The notes beneath the pieces were generated by a model, which was not told the DNA's origin, did no database searches, and saw only the letters and a program-made list of their open reading frames with translations. Below are positions 8,848 through 17,044 of a DNA stretch of 37,296 nt, piece by piece. The stretch's first letter is position 1, and each line of letters opens with the position of its first letter. The DNA is from Candidatus Sumerlaeota bacterium. Lineage in GTDB: Bacteria; Sumerlaeota; Sumerlaeia; JADFCT01. The position numbers and the translations under genes were made by a program. The stretch lies in the NCBI GenBank assembly GCA_026398575.1, contig JAPLSP010000051.1, forward strand, positions 1-37,296, given 5' to 3'.

Positions 8848-8985
8848 GTGGATATTCTTACGAAGATCAAACGCCTTGTCATCGCGGGCAATGTTATATT
8901 TACGCTAAAAGCGGAATGTGAGATGAAGGCGGATGATATAACGCCGGAACTGGTATTTTTATGCCTTTGTCTCGAGCAAAGCTGA
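8848..8985 (+). pseudogene. DUF4258-like toxin gene with internal deletion (copy 2)
   Basis: A GTG start behind a CAGGGAGG site encodes DILTKIKRLVIAGNVIFTLKAE and continues to TPELV, colinear with copy 1. The sequence then jumps directly to the region that in copy 1 encodes FYVFISSK, now out of frame, and stops at 8985. Compared with copy 1 (GTC at 6062 to TTC at 6227) about 160 bases are missing. The central core of the toxin is lost, so this copy is inactive. Confidence 0.75.
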
Positions 8986-9203
8986 CACCAGCCTTTGATG
9001 ATTTCCCATGTCCAGAATGTGACAAGGTAACTATCGCCCTGGTAACCGAAACCTGCAGGCTGGATGATGGTTTCGTAGTCAAACGGCTTAGGCATTATAA
9101 GTGCCAATCTTGTGGCGCGCGTTTCTTCGACACCGATATGATTCATCATATTCAGGAAATACGCCGGGCCGCCGCGACTCGTTCTGCCAAGCTCGCCGCA
9201 TAA
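8961..9203 (+). CDS. YgiT/MqsA-type zinc-finger antitoxin (copy 2)
   Basis: A protein of 80 residues with the CPEC and CQSC zinc-binding pairs and the same C-terminal Ala/Arg-rich helix as copy 1. The deletion in the toxin frame removed the purine-rich ribosome-binding region present before copy 1, and the bases before this ATG are ggtattttt. Expression may therefore be weak or coupled to the truncated toxin frame. It is an orphan antitoxin: intact, without a functional partner beside it, and ending 31 bases before the epimerase start. Confidence 0.7.
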   Translation: MPLSRAKLTPAFDDFPCPECDKVTIALVTETCRLDDGFVVKRLRHYKCQSCGARFFDTDMIHHIQEIRRAAATRSAKLAA

Positions 9204-9234
9204 CCATATCGTATGAGTGATAATGGAGGACACC

Positions 9235-10092
9235 ATGCAATACGGCATCAATCTCCTGTTATGGACCGACGTGCTTACCGACGCCGCGTTCCCGATTCTC
9301 GATGAGATCAAAGCCATCGGCTACGACGCCGTCGAACTGCCGATCTTTGAATTCGACGTTCCCAAGTACGCCGCGTGGGGAAAACGCCTCGACAAGGTCG
9401 GCCTTGCCCGCACCGCCGTTACCGTGCGCGGCGCGGACGATAATCCGATCAGCGCCGATCCCGCCGTGCGCGCCAAGGGCGTGGCGAACAACAAGAAGGC
9501 GCTCGATTGCGCGCAGGCTGCCGGATGCTCGGTCCTTGCCGGGCCGATGCACTCGGGCCTGGGCGTTTTCAGCGGCGCCGGGCCGACCAAGGATGAATGG
9601 AAGTGGGGCGTTGAAAGCATGCGGCAGGTAGCCGAATACGCCGATGTCTGCGGAGGAACCCTCGCCTTGGAAGCGCTCAACCGCTTCGAGTGCTATTTTA
9701 TAAACACCACCGCCGACCTCGCGCGCTTCTGCCGCGACGTGAACCATCCCCGCTGCCGCGCGATGTACGACTCCTTCCATTCTCACATCGAAGAGAAGAA
9801 CACCCCGCGCGCGATCCAGGCGCTCAAAGGCCAGCTGGCGCACGTCCACATCTCCGAAAACGACCGCAGCACGCCCGGCTCGGGCAATGTGCATTGGGAT
9901 GAGACCTTCGAGACGCTGACGGAAGTTGGCTACGACGGCCTGCTTGTGATCGAGGCCTTCGGATTGCTGCTGGAAAAGCTGGTGCCCGCCGTGAAAATCT
10001 GGCGGCGGATGTATGACACCGAAAAGCTGCTCATCAGCGATGGATTACGCTTTATGAAAGAGCAGACGAAGAAACATGCGCGCAAGCAATGA
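9235..10092 (+). CDS. D-tagatose 3-epimerase/D-psicose epimerase family enzyme
   Basis: A protein of 285 residues from an ATG 5 bases after GGAGG; the frame opens at 9217 but that start is less well placed. The family epimerises ketohexoses at C3 with a divalent metal. Every active-site position known from the Pseudomonas cichorii enzyme (metal ligands E152, D185, H211, E246; substrate contacts E158, H188, R217) has a counterpart at a constant offset of six: E146, D179, H205, E240, E152, H182, R211. It is therefore probably catalytically competent on a ketose or ketose-like polyol; the exact substrate is open. It likely belongs with the sugar genes 2227-5833, now separated from them by the accessory block. 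Confidence 0.85.
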   Translation: MQYGINLLLWTDVLTDAAFPILDEIKAIGYDAVELPIFEFDVPKYAAWGKRLDKVGLARTAVTVRGADDNPISADPAVRAKGVANNKKALDCAQAAGCSVLAGPMHSGLGVFSGAGPTKDEWKWGVESMRQVAEYADVCGGTLALEALNRFECYFINTTADLARFCRDVNHPRCRAMYDSFHSHIEEKNTPRAIQALKGQLAHVHISENDRSTPGSGNVHWDETFETLTEVGYDGLLVIEAFGLLLEKLVPAVKIWRRMYDTEKLLISDGLRFMKEQTKKHARKQ

Positions 10093-10125
10093 AAAGCAGA
10101 TCGGTTGAGATTCGGGAACGCGCCC

Positions 10126-10935
10126 ATGAATGAGAGCGCTCTAATCGCAAACTACGTTGCGCCTTCGCAGCACAGGGCGATACTAGCCAAACTGTCCCTG
10201 GCCGCAGTCTTCATCGCCGTGGCGGCCGGCTCGGCTTATAGGTTTCAGGTGAATAGTGGAAAGCCGCCCGAGCAAGACCAAAGCCTTGCGCAGCCCCTTT
10301 CCGGCAAGGCCGCAAACGCAACCGTCGCCCTGGCGCTTGACATCAAAGGCCCGGTAATCAAGGCGGCGGCGGTCAACGCCCCGGAGACCAAGCCTTCGCA
10401 AGCCCCGGCCATTAGTATGGCGCCTCAGCCGCCAGCGCCACCGCCGCTGGCTCCTCAGCCGCAAGTTCTCCTGCCGGCCAAGTCCGTTGGCGCCGGCGGC
10501 GTGGGCTCATTATCAGGGCGCGTTCTGATAGGCCAATCGCCCGCCGCGTCCGTCAAGGTTGTCCTCTATCCGCAAAATAAAGATGACAAGTCCGCGCTGC
10601 AGATGACGACAAAGAATGACGGACAATACGCGTTTAATGGATTGAAGGAAGGCGCCTACACCATTCACGTCGAAATGGCCGCCGACAAAGGCTTCAGCAT
10701 GTTGGAAGAATCGCTGGAGATCAAAGGTCCGATGCGGCACGACGTCACCTTGCCCGATAAATCGCAAGCGGCCATGAACCTCGGCATGAATGCAGGGCAA
10801 TTCACTGACAAAGGGCCCAGAGTTCATTTCCAATTTCCAGGCGGCGACAGAAGAGGATTAAAAAATCCCAGCTCACAAGCGCCGATGGCCGCGCCCGGAA
10901 AACCCGCCAAGAGCGAACCGCCTGAAGGCTTCTAA
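10126..10935 (+). CDS. Membrane-anchored protein with one carboxypeptidase-regulatory-like domain
   Basis: A protein of 269 residues from the ATG at 10126; the upstream TTG at 10105 is less likely. One membrane segment at residues about 21-38 (LAKLSLAAVFIAVAAGSAY) is followed by a Pro/Ala-rich linker (SMAPQPPAPPPLAPQP). One CnaB/carboxypeptidase-regulatory-like beta-sandwich follows at about 125-205 (LSGRVLIGQSPAASVKVVLYP, DGQYAFNGLKEGAYTIHV). The continuation LEIKGPMRHDVTLPDK matches two segments of the large neighbour (IEIKGETRRDFNMADK, IEVKGATDHDFIMMAN). It looks like a small relative of that protein, which begins 4 bases downstream. Probably an envelope protein; function unknown. Confidence 0.7.
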   Translation: MNESALIANYVAPSQHRAILAKLSLAAVFIAVAAGSAYRFQVNSGKPPEQDQSLAQPLSGKAANATVALALDIKGPVIKAAAVNAPETKPSQAPAISMAPQPPAPPPLAPQPQVLLPAKSVGAGGVGSLSGRVLIGQSPAASVKVVLYPQNKDDKSALQMTTKNDGQYAFNGLKEGAYTIHVEMAADKGFSMLEESLEIKGPMRHDVTLPDKSQAAMNLGMNAGQFTDKGPRVHFQFPGGDRRGLKNPSSQAPMAAPGKPAKSEPPEGF

Positions 10936-10939
10936 TCCG

Positions 10940-13900
10940 ATGGATCGCATGATGCAGACAAGCAATGAGTCCGTCCGCGGCATGGCGGGCAGGAAGACCT
11001 TGTTGGCTGCCGGGCTTTTATCCGCGCTCGTTTTGATCGCCATTGCCTATTCTGTAAACAAGAACCGATTAGAGCCAGCGCTGCAATCCTCATCCGTAGC
11101 GGCACAGAGTAAAAGCGCGGAAACGACTTCGGATTCGCTGGCTTCCGGCGCCCGGCCGCCCAAAAAGAAATCCGGCGGCGCCGGGAAAAATGACGCGGCC
11201 ACGTCGGTGGTCATCGTCGGGGATCGCAAGCAGCTCAGAGTGCGGGTTGTCTGGGCAGAAACGGGCGAAGGCGTCGCGGGAACCTCGCTCACCATTGTGC
11301 AATGCAGCGGGAACCCGGGTGAAATCGGCGGCGCGGCAAAGACGGATTCTTCCGGCGCGGCGTTGGTCACGTTTCCAAAGGCATGGACCGAGATCTTCGT
11401 ACAGGTCCGCCATCCTCAAATCGCGTTTCAGGCGCCGTATGTCCAATGTCCCCCTGAGACAGAGACGCTCATCAAGGTCGCGCGCGGCGCCGCGATCTTT
11501 GGGAAAGTTTTCCTGGAGGACAAGCGTCCCGCCGCCGGGGCCGTGGTTTGCCCTGTGAACGACGCGGAGCTGGCCACGACCGCCGACGCACAGGGCGCGT
11601 ACGAAATCATCGGACTGTCAAAAGGCTATCGGCAGGTTGTGGCCTCGCTGGGCGGTTTGATTTCCAACAGCGATGGACGCGAACCGCCGTTCATTGACCT
11701 GAAGCCGGGAGAGCGCTCCGGTCCTCACGATATGTTCTTGAAACCCGGCCTTGTGCTGAGCGGTTTCATCCACAATCAGGAAACCGGCCAATCCATTGCC
11801 GGCGCGGAAATCCAGAGATATAACAGCGCCAATCCGGAAAATAGAATGAGCGCAGCGGCCAAAAGCGGCGCAGATGGCGCATGGCGGCTCGAGGGACTGC
11901 CGGCCGGACGCGTGGCGATCCTGGCGGCGGCCAAAGGATACGCTTCGCAGCAAACCATGATTCAGTTGATCAAAGGCGCCAAAAACGCCTGCGATCTGGC
12001 GCTCGAACCGGGCGGCGACGTCATGGTCACCGTCGTGGATCAAAAAGGCGCGCCCATAGCGGAGGCGGAAGTCTTGTCTGAGTCCGATTTTTCATTCTCG
12101 CGCGAAGGCTGGAGCAATCCCAAGACGGATGCGAAAGGCCAGGCCAGGATTGCGGACATCAGCGTCCGGAATCCTCCCAGAATACAAGCCTCCAAAGAAA
12201 ACTTCTCGATGCGAGACGCCGGACCGATTCCGGTCTTTGCCTCCGGCTCGCGCGCGACCGAATTGAAAATCAAACTCTATGCGGAGCAAACCCCAAACCT
12301 GGACGAATCCACCAGCAAAGTGGAGAAAATCGTAGCGTTCAAAGGCCGCGTCACCAACGCCGAGGGCAGCGCCATCGCCGGCGCCAAAGTCTATTGGGGA
12401 TATAAATACAATCTCGAATCGGATGATCCGGCTTCGACGGGAGACGATGGCGCCTACCGGCTGGAAATCAAGAAAGAGGCAAGGAGCGCAAAAGAATTAC
12501 GGCAGGTTGGCCACGATCACGTATTGGCGGTTTTTGCAAAAGGTTACTCGCTGGGAATCAAGAAGCAAACCGAAGGCGGCACGGCGCAAGAGCCTTTGGA
12601 AGTAAATTTCACGTTGGAAAAGGGGCATTGGGCCGGCGGTATGGTTGTCAGCGGCAAGGGCGATCCGCTGGAGGGGTTGGAGGTCCGACTGGTATTGAGC
12701 GGAAAAAATGATGACTACAATGTTTTGTTCAATCGTCCGGATCGCTGCAATATCCGCACGGACGCAGAAGGCAAATTCCGCTTCGAGGACCTTTCAAACC
12801 GTAAAGCTCTCGTGCAGATTTCAGGCAAGGGATGGACGGCGCTTTCGAACAAAGACATTCCTCTGGATCAGGAAACCCGCTTTGTCATGAAAGACGGCGG
12901 CGTCATCAAAGGGCGCGTTGTGGAGGCGGGAACCGACGCGCCGGTCAAATCTTTTACCGTCAAGTCCTGCAATTCGGTTCTTTGGGAAGACAGTTACGGA
13001 GTGGGAATGCTCTTCAACAGCGGCGATGGCTCTTTTACGCTTTACGATCTGCAACAAGGGCAATCTTATTCGCTGGTGGCGCAGGCGCGCGGATTTATTC
13101 CGGAGCAGCAGGAAGAATTGAAGGCCACGGCCGAGAGCGATGCAAAGCCGGTTGATTTCAAGCTGTCCAAAGGCGTGGAAACCAAAGGCGTGGTTTTCGA
13201 CGCGGCAACTCAAAAGCCCATCGCCGGCGCGAAAGTGTCACTCTATGGCGATAGCGAAGAGAATGGGCGGCATTACTTCAGTGATGACGCTTCCGGCGGG
13301 GAAGCGATCCATACGTTGACCGACAAGCAAGGCGCCTTCTCATTTATGGAAGGCGAAAATCCCGGCGCAATAGCCATCAAGGCTGAAAAGTACGCCAGCC
13401 TGGCAATCGCGCCGGAAGACCGCGTGCAATACGGCGGCGTCCATGTCCTCCGGATCGGCCTGAAAACGGGCGGCAGCGTTCAGGGAACCGTCACATTTGG
13501 TGGAAAGCCCGTAGATGAAGCCAACGTCTCTCTCAGCAAAAACAATCGGAGTTGGGCCGCAAGCGACATCGTAATTGATGATCAATCCCTGCAAGCCCAG
13601 ACCGACGCCAATGGCCTATATCAAATCTTCGGCCTCTCTGCGGGCGGCTATGAAATGTTCGTGAATAAAGGCGATGAGAAGCTCAGCTTCAATAAATCGT
13701 CCAGGTTCCGTTTGGCGGATGGCGAAATCAAGACGCTGGACATCAGCGTCGAAGGCGGTTCGGCGATTCTCTTTGGCCGCGTCCTCAAGGGGCAAACGCC
13801 GATTCCCGAGGCGAATATTTCGCTCAGCGCGCAATTCAAGGGCGCCGGCCTTTCGCGCAATGCAAGCACGGACGAGAAAGGCGAATATCGAATCGAGGGG

Positions 13901-15541
13901 CTGGAAGAAGGCAAATATTCCGTCAGCGTTTACGTCAGCAATCCTGTTCCCGACTCCGGGTCAGATAACAACTTGTCGGAGGAGATTGAGATCAAAGGCG
14001 AGACGCGGCGCGATTTCAACATGGCCGATAAGCATCGAGTCACAATGAAAATTATTTTCGAAGGCATTCCGGATTCCATGAAACCGCCGGCGATAAAATA
14101 CGCCAATCTCATGAAGAAAGAGCTTCGGGAAGAAGACACTGCGGACAAAATTGATACGAATGCTTATAGCCATGATATCTCGGATAACCAATTGTTCTTC
14201 GAGGGAAATTTCAAGGGCAAATATACGCTGCAAATAAACTGCGAAATTGCCGAGGGTCAGGGATTCTCCCAGCAGCGGCCTGAATTATTGCCGCTCGACA
14301 ATCGCAAGGCGGAGCAGGACCTGGGCGAGATACACATCCAATACGGCGGCGCAGGCGCGCTGAAAGGCTTTGTCCTGGACATCAGCGGCAAACCGCTCGA
14401 AGGCGCGCAAATCTCGCTTTCGTCGGCCGGCGGAGAAGGCGCCGGCGCCGCGTCGTATAACGCATCATCCAACGAACAGGGGCATTACGAGATTCTGGGA
14501 TTGCGCGACGGCAGCTATAACGCATACATCACCAAGTCCGGCGGAGGGCGCAGGCGCGACAACGTATCGAATGACATGCAACTATCGCAAAAGATAGAAG
14601 TCAAAGGCGCGACGGATCATGACTTCATCATGATGGCGAATCACAAGATTACAGTGCGATTCGTTTTGCCCTCAAAGCCAACGCAATTCAGGCTCTCGGA
14701 CCTGCAGAGCGCGAGCTTGCAGTTGATGAACGCCCTCTCCGATACGGCGAATGATCCGCTTCAGATTTCCTCTAATGGATATGCGAGCGTTGCCAGAGGG
14801 CAAGCCGTTTTTTCCGGGCGCTTCCTGGGCAAGTATTCCCTGACAGTGACAATCAGGGATACCACGGTCAAAATCCCCGGGACATTCCCGCTCGACAGCA
14901 TGGAGCGCGATCAGAACCTGGGCGATATCACACTGCCTGTCATGAGCTCGATCCGGCTTCAGATCGCTTTGGCGCCCGGCGCTGTTGAGCCGCCTGATTC
15001 GGGGCAGATAATGCTCATTCCTGAGACGACCGCAGAGGGCAATACGGCGCCGGATTCATCGGAGACTTACAGCCAAGTGGATCTCACCATGCCCGATCAG
15101 GAAATCGGGCCGTTTCCAGACGGACGCTATCGCGCATCGCTGGTTGTGGAAGGCTGGAAGGCAACGCCGCCATTGATCCCCATCGCGCTCAAACCCGGCG
15201 AGCAGGCTGATCTGTCCTTTGCGCTGAGTCCCACGACTTTGCTGCAGGGAATGATTATCATGCCGGAAGGCCTCGCGCCAGAGGCGATACCCAGCCGCAT
15301 CACCGTCACGGGCCCCGGCGGTTCGCGAACGCTGGTCCCTGTGGCGGAAGGCGATATGTCCGACGAAGCGAATCTCGGCAAAGATATTGCGATCGGCAAT
15401 CAATTCGCATTCCATGATTTGCAGGCGGGAACCTGGCGGCTGACGGTGGAAGCCGAAGGATGTCAGCCGGCGTCGAAAGATTGCGTGGTCAAGCTCGGTG
15501 AGGCGCCCATTACAATACAGATGAAGCTGAAGAGGAAGTGA
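10940..15541 (+). CDS. Giant membrane-anchored protein with about 12 carboxypeptidase-regulatory-like domains
   Basis: A protein of 1533 residues. An N-terminal membrane segment (residues about 20-38, LLAAGLLSALVLIAIAY) is followed by a polar linker and then a chain of beta-sandwich domains of the carboxypeptidase-regulatory/CnaB type. Each domain is marked by a strand such as FKGRVTNAEGSAIAGAKV, IKGRVVEAGTDAPVKSF or LKGFVLDISGKPLEGAQI and a later G-Y/F-I-GL-GxY motif (EYRIEGLEEGKYSV, HYEILGLRDGSYNA). Two roughly 200-residue modules at about 939-1134 and 1136-1335 repeat in the same order: domain, IEIKG/IEVKG segment, an extended segment, then LPLDNR.. or FPLDSM.. closing. It is probably periplasmic or surface-exposed, structural or adhesive. 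No catalytic site is seen. Confidence 0.8.
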   Translation: MDRMMQTSNESVRGMAGRKTLLAAGLLSALVLIAIAYSVNKNRLEPALQSSSVAAQSKSAETTSDSLASGARPPKKKSGGAGKNDAATSVVIVGDRKQLRVRVVWAETGEGVAGTSLTIVQCSGNPGEIGGAAKTDSSGAALVTFPKAWTEIFVQVRHPQIAFQAPYVQCPPETETLIKVARGAAIFGKVFLEDKRPAAGAVVCPVNDAELATTADAQGAYEIIGLSKGYRQVVASLGGLISNSDGREPPFIDLKPGERSGPHDMFLKPGLVLSGFIHNQETGQSIAGAEIQRYNSANPENRMSAAAKSGADGAWRLEGLPAGRVAILAAAKGYASQQTMIQLIKGAKNACDLALEPGGDVMVTVVDQKGAPIAEAEVLSESDFSFSREGWSNPKTDAKGQARIADISVRNPPRIQASKENFSMRDAGPIPVFASGSRATELKIKLYAEQTPNLDESTSKVEKIVAFKGRVTNAEGSAIAGAKVYWGYKYNLESDDPASTGDDGAYRLEIKKEARSAKELRQVGHDHVLAVFAKGYSLGIKKQTEGGTAQEPLEVNFTLEKGHWAGGMVVSGKGDPLEGLEVRLVLSGKNDDYNVLFNRPDRCNIRTDAEGKFRFEDLSNRKALVQISGKGWTALSNKDIPLDQETRFVMKDGGVIKGRVVEAGTDAPVKSFTVKSCNSVLWEDSYGVGMLFNSGDGSFTLYDLQQGQSYSLVAQARGFIPEQQEELKATAESDAKPVDFKLSKGVETKGVVFDAATQKPIAGAKVSLYGDSEENGRHYFSDDASGGEAIHTLTDKQGAFSFMEGENPGAIAIKAEKYASLAIAPEDRVQYGGVHVLRIGLKTGGSVQGTVTFGGKPVDEANVSLSKNNRSWAASDIVIDDQSLQAQTDANGLYQIFGLSAGGYEMFVNKGDEKLSFNKSSRFRLADGEIKTLDISVEGGSAILFGRVLKGQTPIPEANISLSAQFKGAGLSRNASTDEKGEYRIEGLEEGKYSVSVYVSNPVPDSGSDNNLSEEIEIKGETRRDFNMADKHRVTMKIIFEGIPDSMKPPAIKYANLMKKELREEDTADKIDTNAYSHDISDNQLFFEGNFKGKYTLQINCEIAEGQGFSQQRPELLPLDNRKAEQDLGEIHIQYGGAGALKGFVLDISGKPLEGAQISLSSAGGEGAGAASYNASSNEQGHYEILGLRDGSYNAYITKSGGGRRRDNVSNDMQLSQKIEVKGATDHDFIMMANHKITVRFVLPSKPTQFRLSDLQSASLQLMNALSDTANDPLQISSNGYASVARGQAVFSGRFLGKYSLTVTIRDTTVKIPGTFPLDSMERDQNLGDITLPVMSSIRLQIALAPGAVEPPDSGQIMLIPETTAEGNTAPDSSETYSQVDLTMPDQEIGPFPDGRYRASLVVEGWKATPPLIPIALKPGEQADLSFALSPTTLLQGMIIMPEGLAPEAIPSRITVTGPGGSRTLVPVAEGDMSDEANLGKDIAIGNQFAFHDLQAGTWRLTVEAEGCQPASKDCVVKLGEAPITIQMKLKRK

Positions 15542-15544
15542 TCC

Positions 15545-16453
15545 ATGAGGATTTTGCAATTCAAAACGTTTATTTCCACTCTGGCGGTGATATTTTTATT
15601 CTCATGCGTCTCGGTCAAAACCATCCGGGAAGTTGAAGCCAAAGAAAAGCGCGATCCCAAGACGGGCGTTTTGACCGGCGCGGAACCGATCACATTGGCG
15701 CCGGCGCCGGGCCATCCGGAAACCAGCGGCTCGGCTTGTCTCCTGATCCACGGCTTCGGCGCAAGCCGGAATATTTTCAGGGATTTGGGGACGCAGCTGG
15801 CAAATGAGGGATATGCCGTGAGGATGATGCTGTTGCCTGGACATGGAACGTCTTCGCTCGATTGGGCCAATCCTCAAAGCGAGGACTATGTGGATTGCGT
15901 CCGCCGGGAATATGAGCATCTTCGCCGCAAGTACGCGCGGGTTTATGTGATCGCTCATTCATTCGGGGGAGCGCTGACCACGCTGCTGGCCGCTGAGGAA
16001 CCGGTGGACGGCATTGTATTGGCGGCGCCTTACTATGGCCTGACCTATAAGTGGTGGTACGTCTTGCCGCTGGAAGCATGGCTTCAAACAGCGGCGCGGA
16101 TGACGCCGATGTTGAAAAACTATATTTCCCTTTGCCCGCTGAACGATCGTTCTCTTGCCCATGAGATCATCGGCTATCGCTTCACCTCAACCGCGGCGGT
16201 GCGGCAGATTCTGACGCCGGCAGCAATGGCGCGGAATCCTGAAACTTTGCGGCGCATCACCTGCCCCGTCTTGGCGCTATTCCCGCGGCATGACGGAGTC
16301 GCAAGCGTCTCAGCCATGTTAAAAGCGGTGAAGACGATGGCGTCGCCGGAAAAAAAGATCCTCTGGCTCGAACGCTCCGACCACATTGTCTTCTACGATT
16401 ATGACCGCGAAGAAGCCGCCAACGCCGTGATCGCCTTCCTGCGCGCCCGCTGA
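15545..16453 (+). CDS. Lipid-anchored alpha/beta hydrolase (carboxylesterase/monoacylglycerol lipase-like)
   Basis: A protein of 302 residues starting 3 bases after the previous stop, with an AGAGGAAG site. A short signal ending LFSC (C21) is a plausible lipobox. The alpha/beta hydrolase features are complete: oxyanion-loop HGFG (69-72), PGHG (98-101), nucleophile elbow AHSFGG (S139), acid D250 (PRHDGV) and His H280 (SDHIVFYD). It resembles serine carboxylesterases and monoacylglycerol lipases, so it should hydrolyse an ester at the cell envelope; the substrate is unknown. The tight spacing suggests co-transcription with the giant envelope protein. Confidence 0.85.
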   Translation: MRILQFKTFISTLAVIFLFSCVSVKTIREVEAKEKRDPKTGVLTGAEPITLAPAPGHPETSGSACLLIHGFGASRNIFRDLGTQLANEGYAVRMMLLPGHGTSSLDWANPQSEDYVDCVRREYEHLRRKYARVYVIAHSFGGALTTLLAAEEPVDGIVLAAPYYGLTYKWWYVLPLEAWLQTAARMTPMLKNYISLCPLNDRSLAHEIIGYRFTSTAAVRQILTPAAMARNPETLRRITCPVLALFPRHDGVASVSAMLKAVKTMASPEKKILWLERSDHIVFYDYDREEAANAVIAFLRAR

Positions 16454-16597
16454 AAACCTTCCGCTCTCTTCCTGCTTGCCTGGCGCCGCACAATGGAAGT
16501 AGGATTATAGGAGTGTTGGCTGCGCGCAAGGTCCGGCTTTGGATTCAAAAAAAACTGAATAATATTCCGTTATCGAAATGAACAAAAGAGGTTGGCA

Positions 16598-17044
16598 ATG
16601 GATTCAATCATGCGACGCAAGAGCCTTGGAAATTCATGTGCATGTTTTTTGCTTCTTATCGTCGGGGGAAGTTCGGGAGTATCGTTTGCGCAAAATCCTA
16701 AAACCACGGCGCAGGGCGCTGTGACCAGCAAGCCGGTTTCATCCGATGCGGTCACCAGCCCTCCCCATGCGACGCTGCATTGGGTGACCCAATCGGAAGA
16801 AGATAATCATGGCTTCCTCATCAAAAGAAGCGAATCGGAAAAAGGCCCTTTCAAACTCATAACCAACAAGATTATTTCAGGTCACGGCAATACCAGCACT
16901 CCTCATGATTACAACTACCTTGACTACGACGTTCAACCTGGCAAGACATATTATTACCAACTCTATACCGTCAGCTATCAGGGACAACAAGCAATGATTG
17001 GGCAACAAATCCGGTTCAAGGTGAAAAATCCCGATGAGAAATAA
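16598..17044 (+). CDS. Secreted protein with a fibronectin type III-like domain
   Basis: A protein of 148 residues. The ATG at 16598 has an AAGAGG site; an in-frame TTG six bases upstream is less likely. A signal peptide ends at about SFAQ (residue 32). After a Ser/Thr/Pro linker, residues about 57-142 show the pattern of Fn3-like modules in exported proteins: ATLHWVTQSEEDNHGFLIKRS, GHGNTS, a Y-Y-D core (YNYLDYDV) and PGKTYYYQLYTV. The next gene starts inside its last codons (11-base overlap), so the two are co-translated and probably act together at the surface. Confidence 0.7.
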   Translation: MDSIMRRKSLGNSCACFLLLIVGGSSGVSFAQNPKTTAQGAVTSKPVSSDAVTSPPHATLHWVTQSEEDNHGFLIKRSESEKGPFKLITNKIISGHGNTSTPHDYNYLDYDVQPGKTYYYQLYTVSYQGQQAMIGQQIRFKVKNPDEK

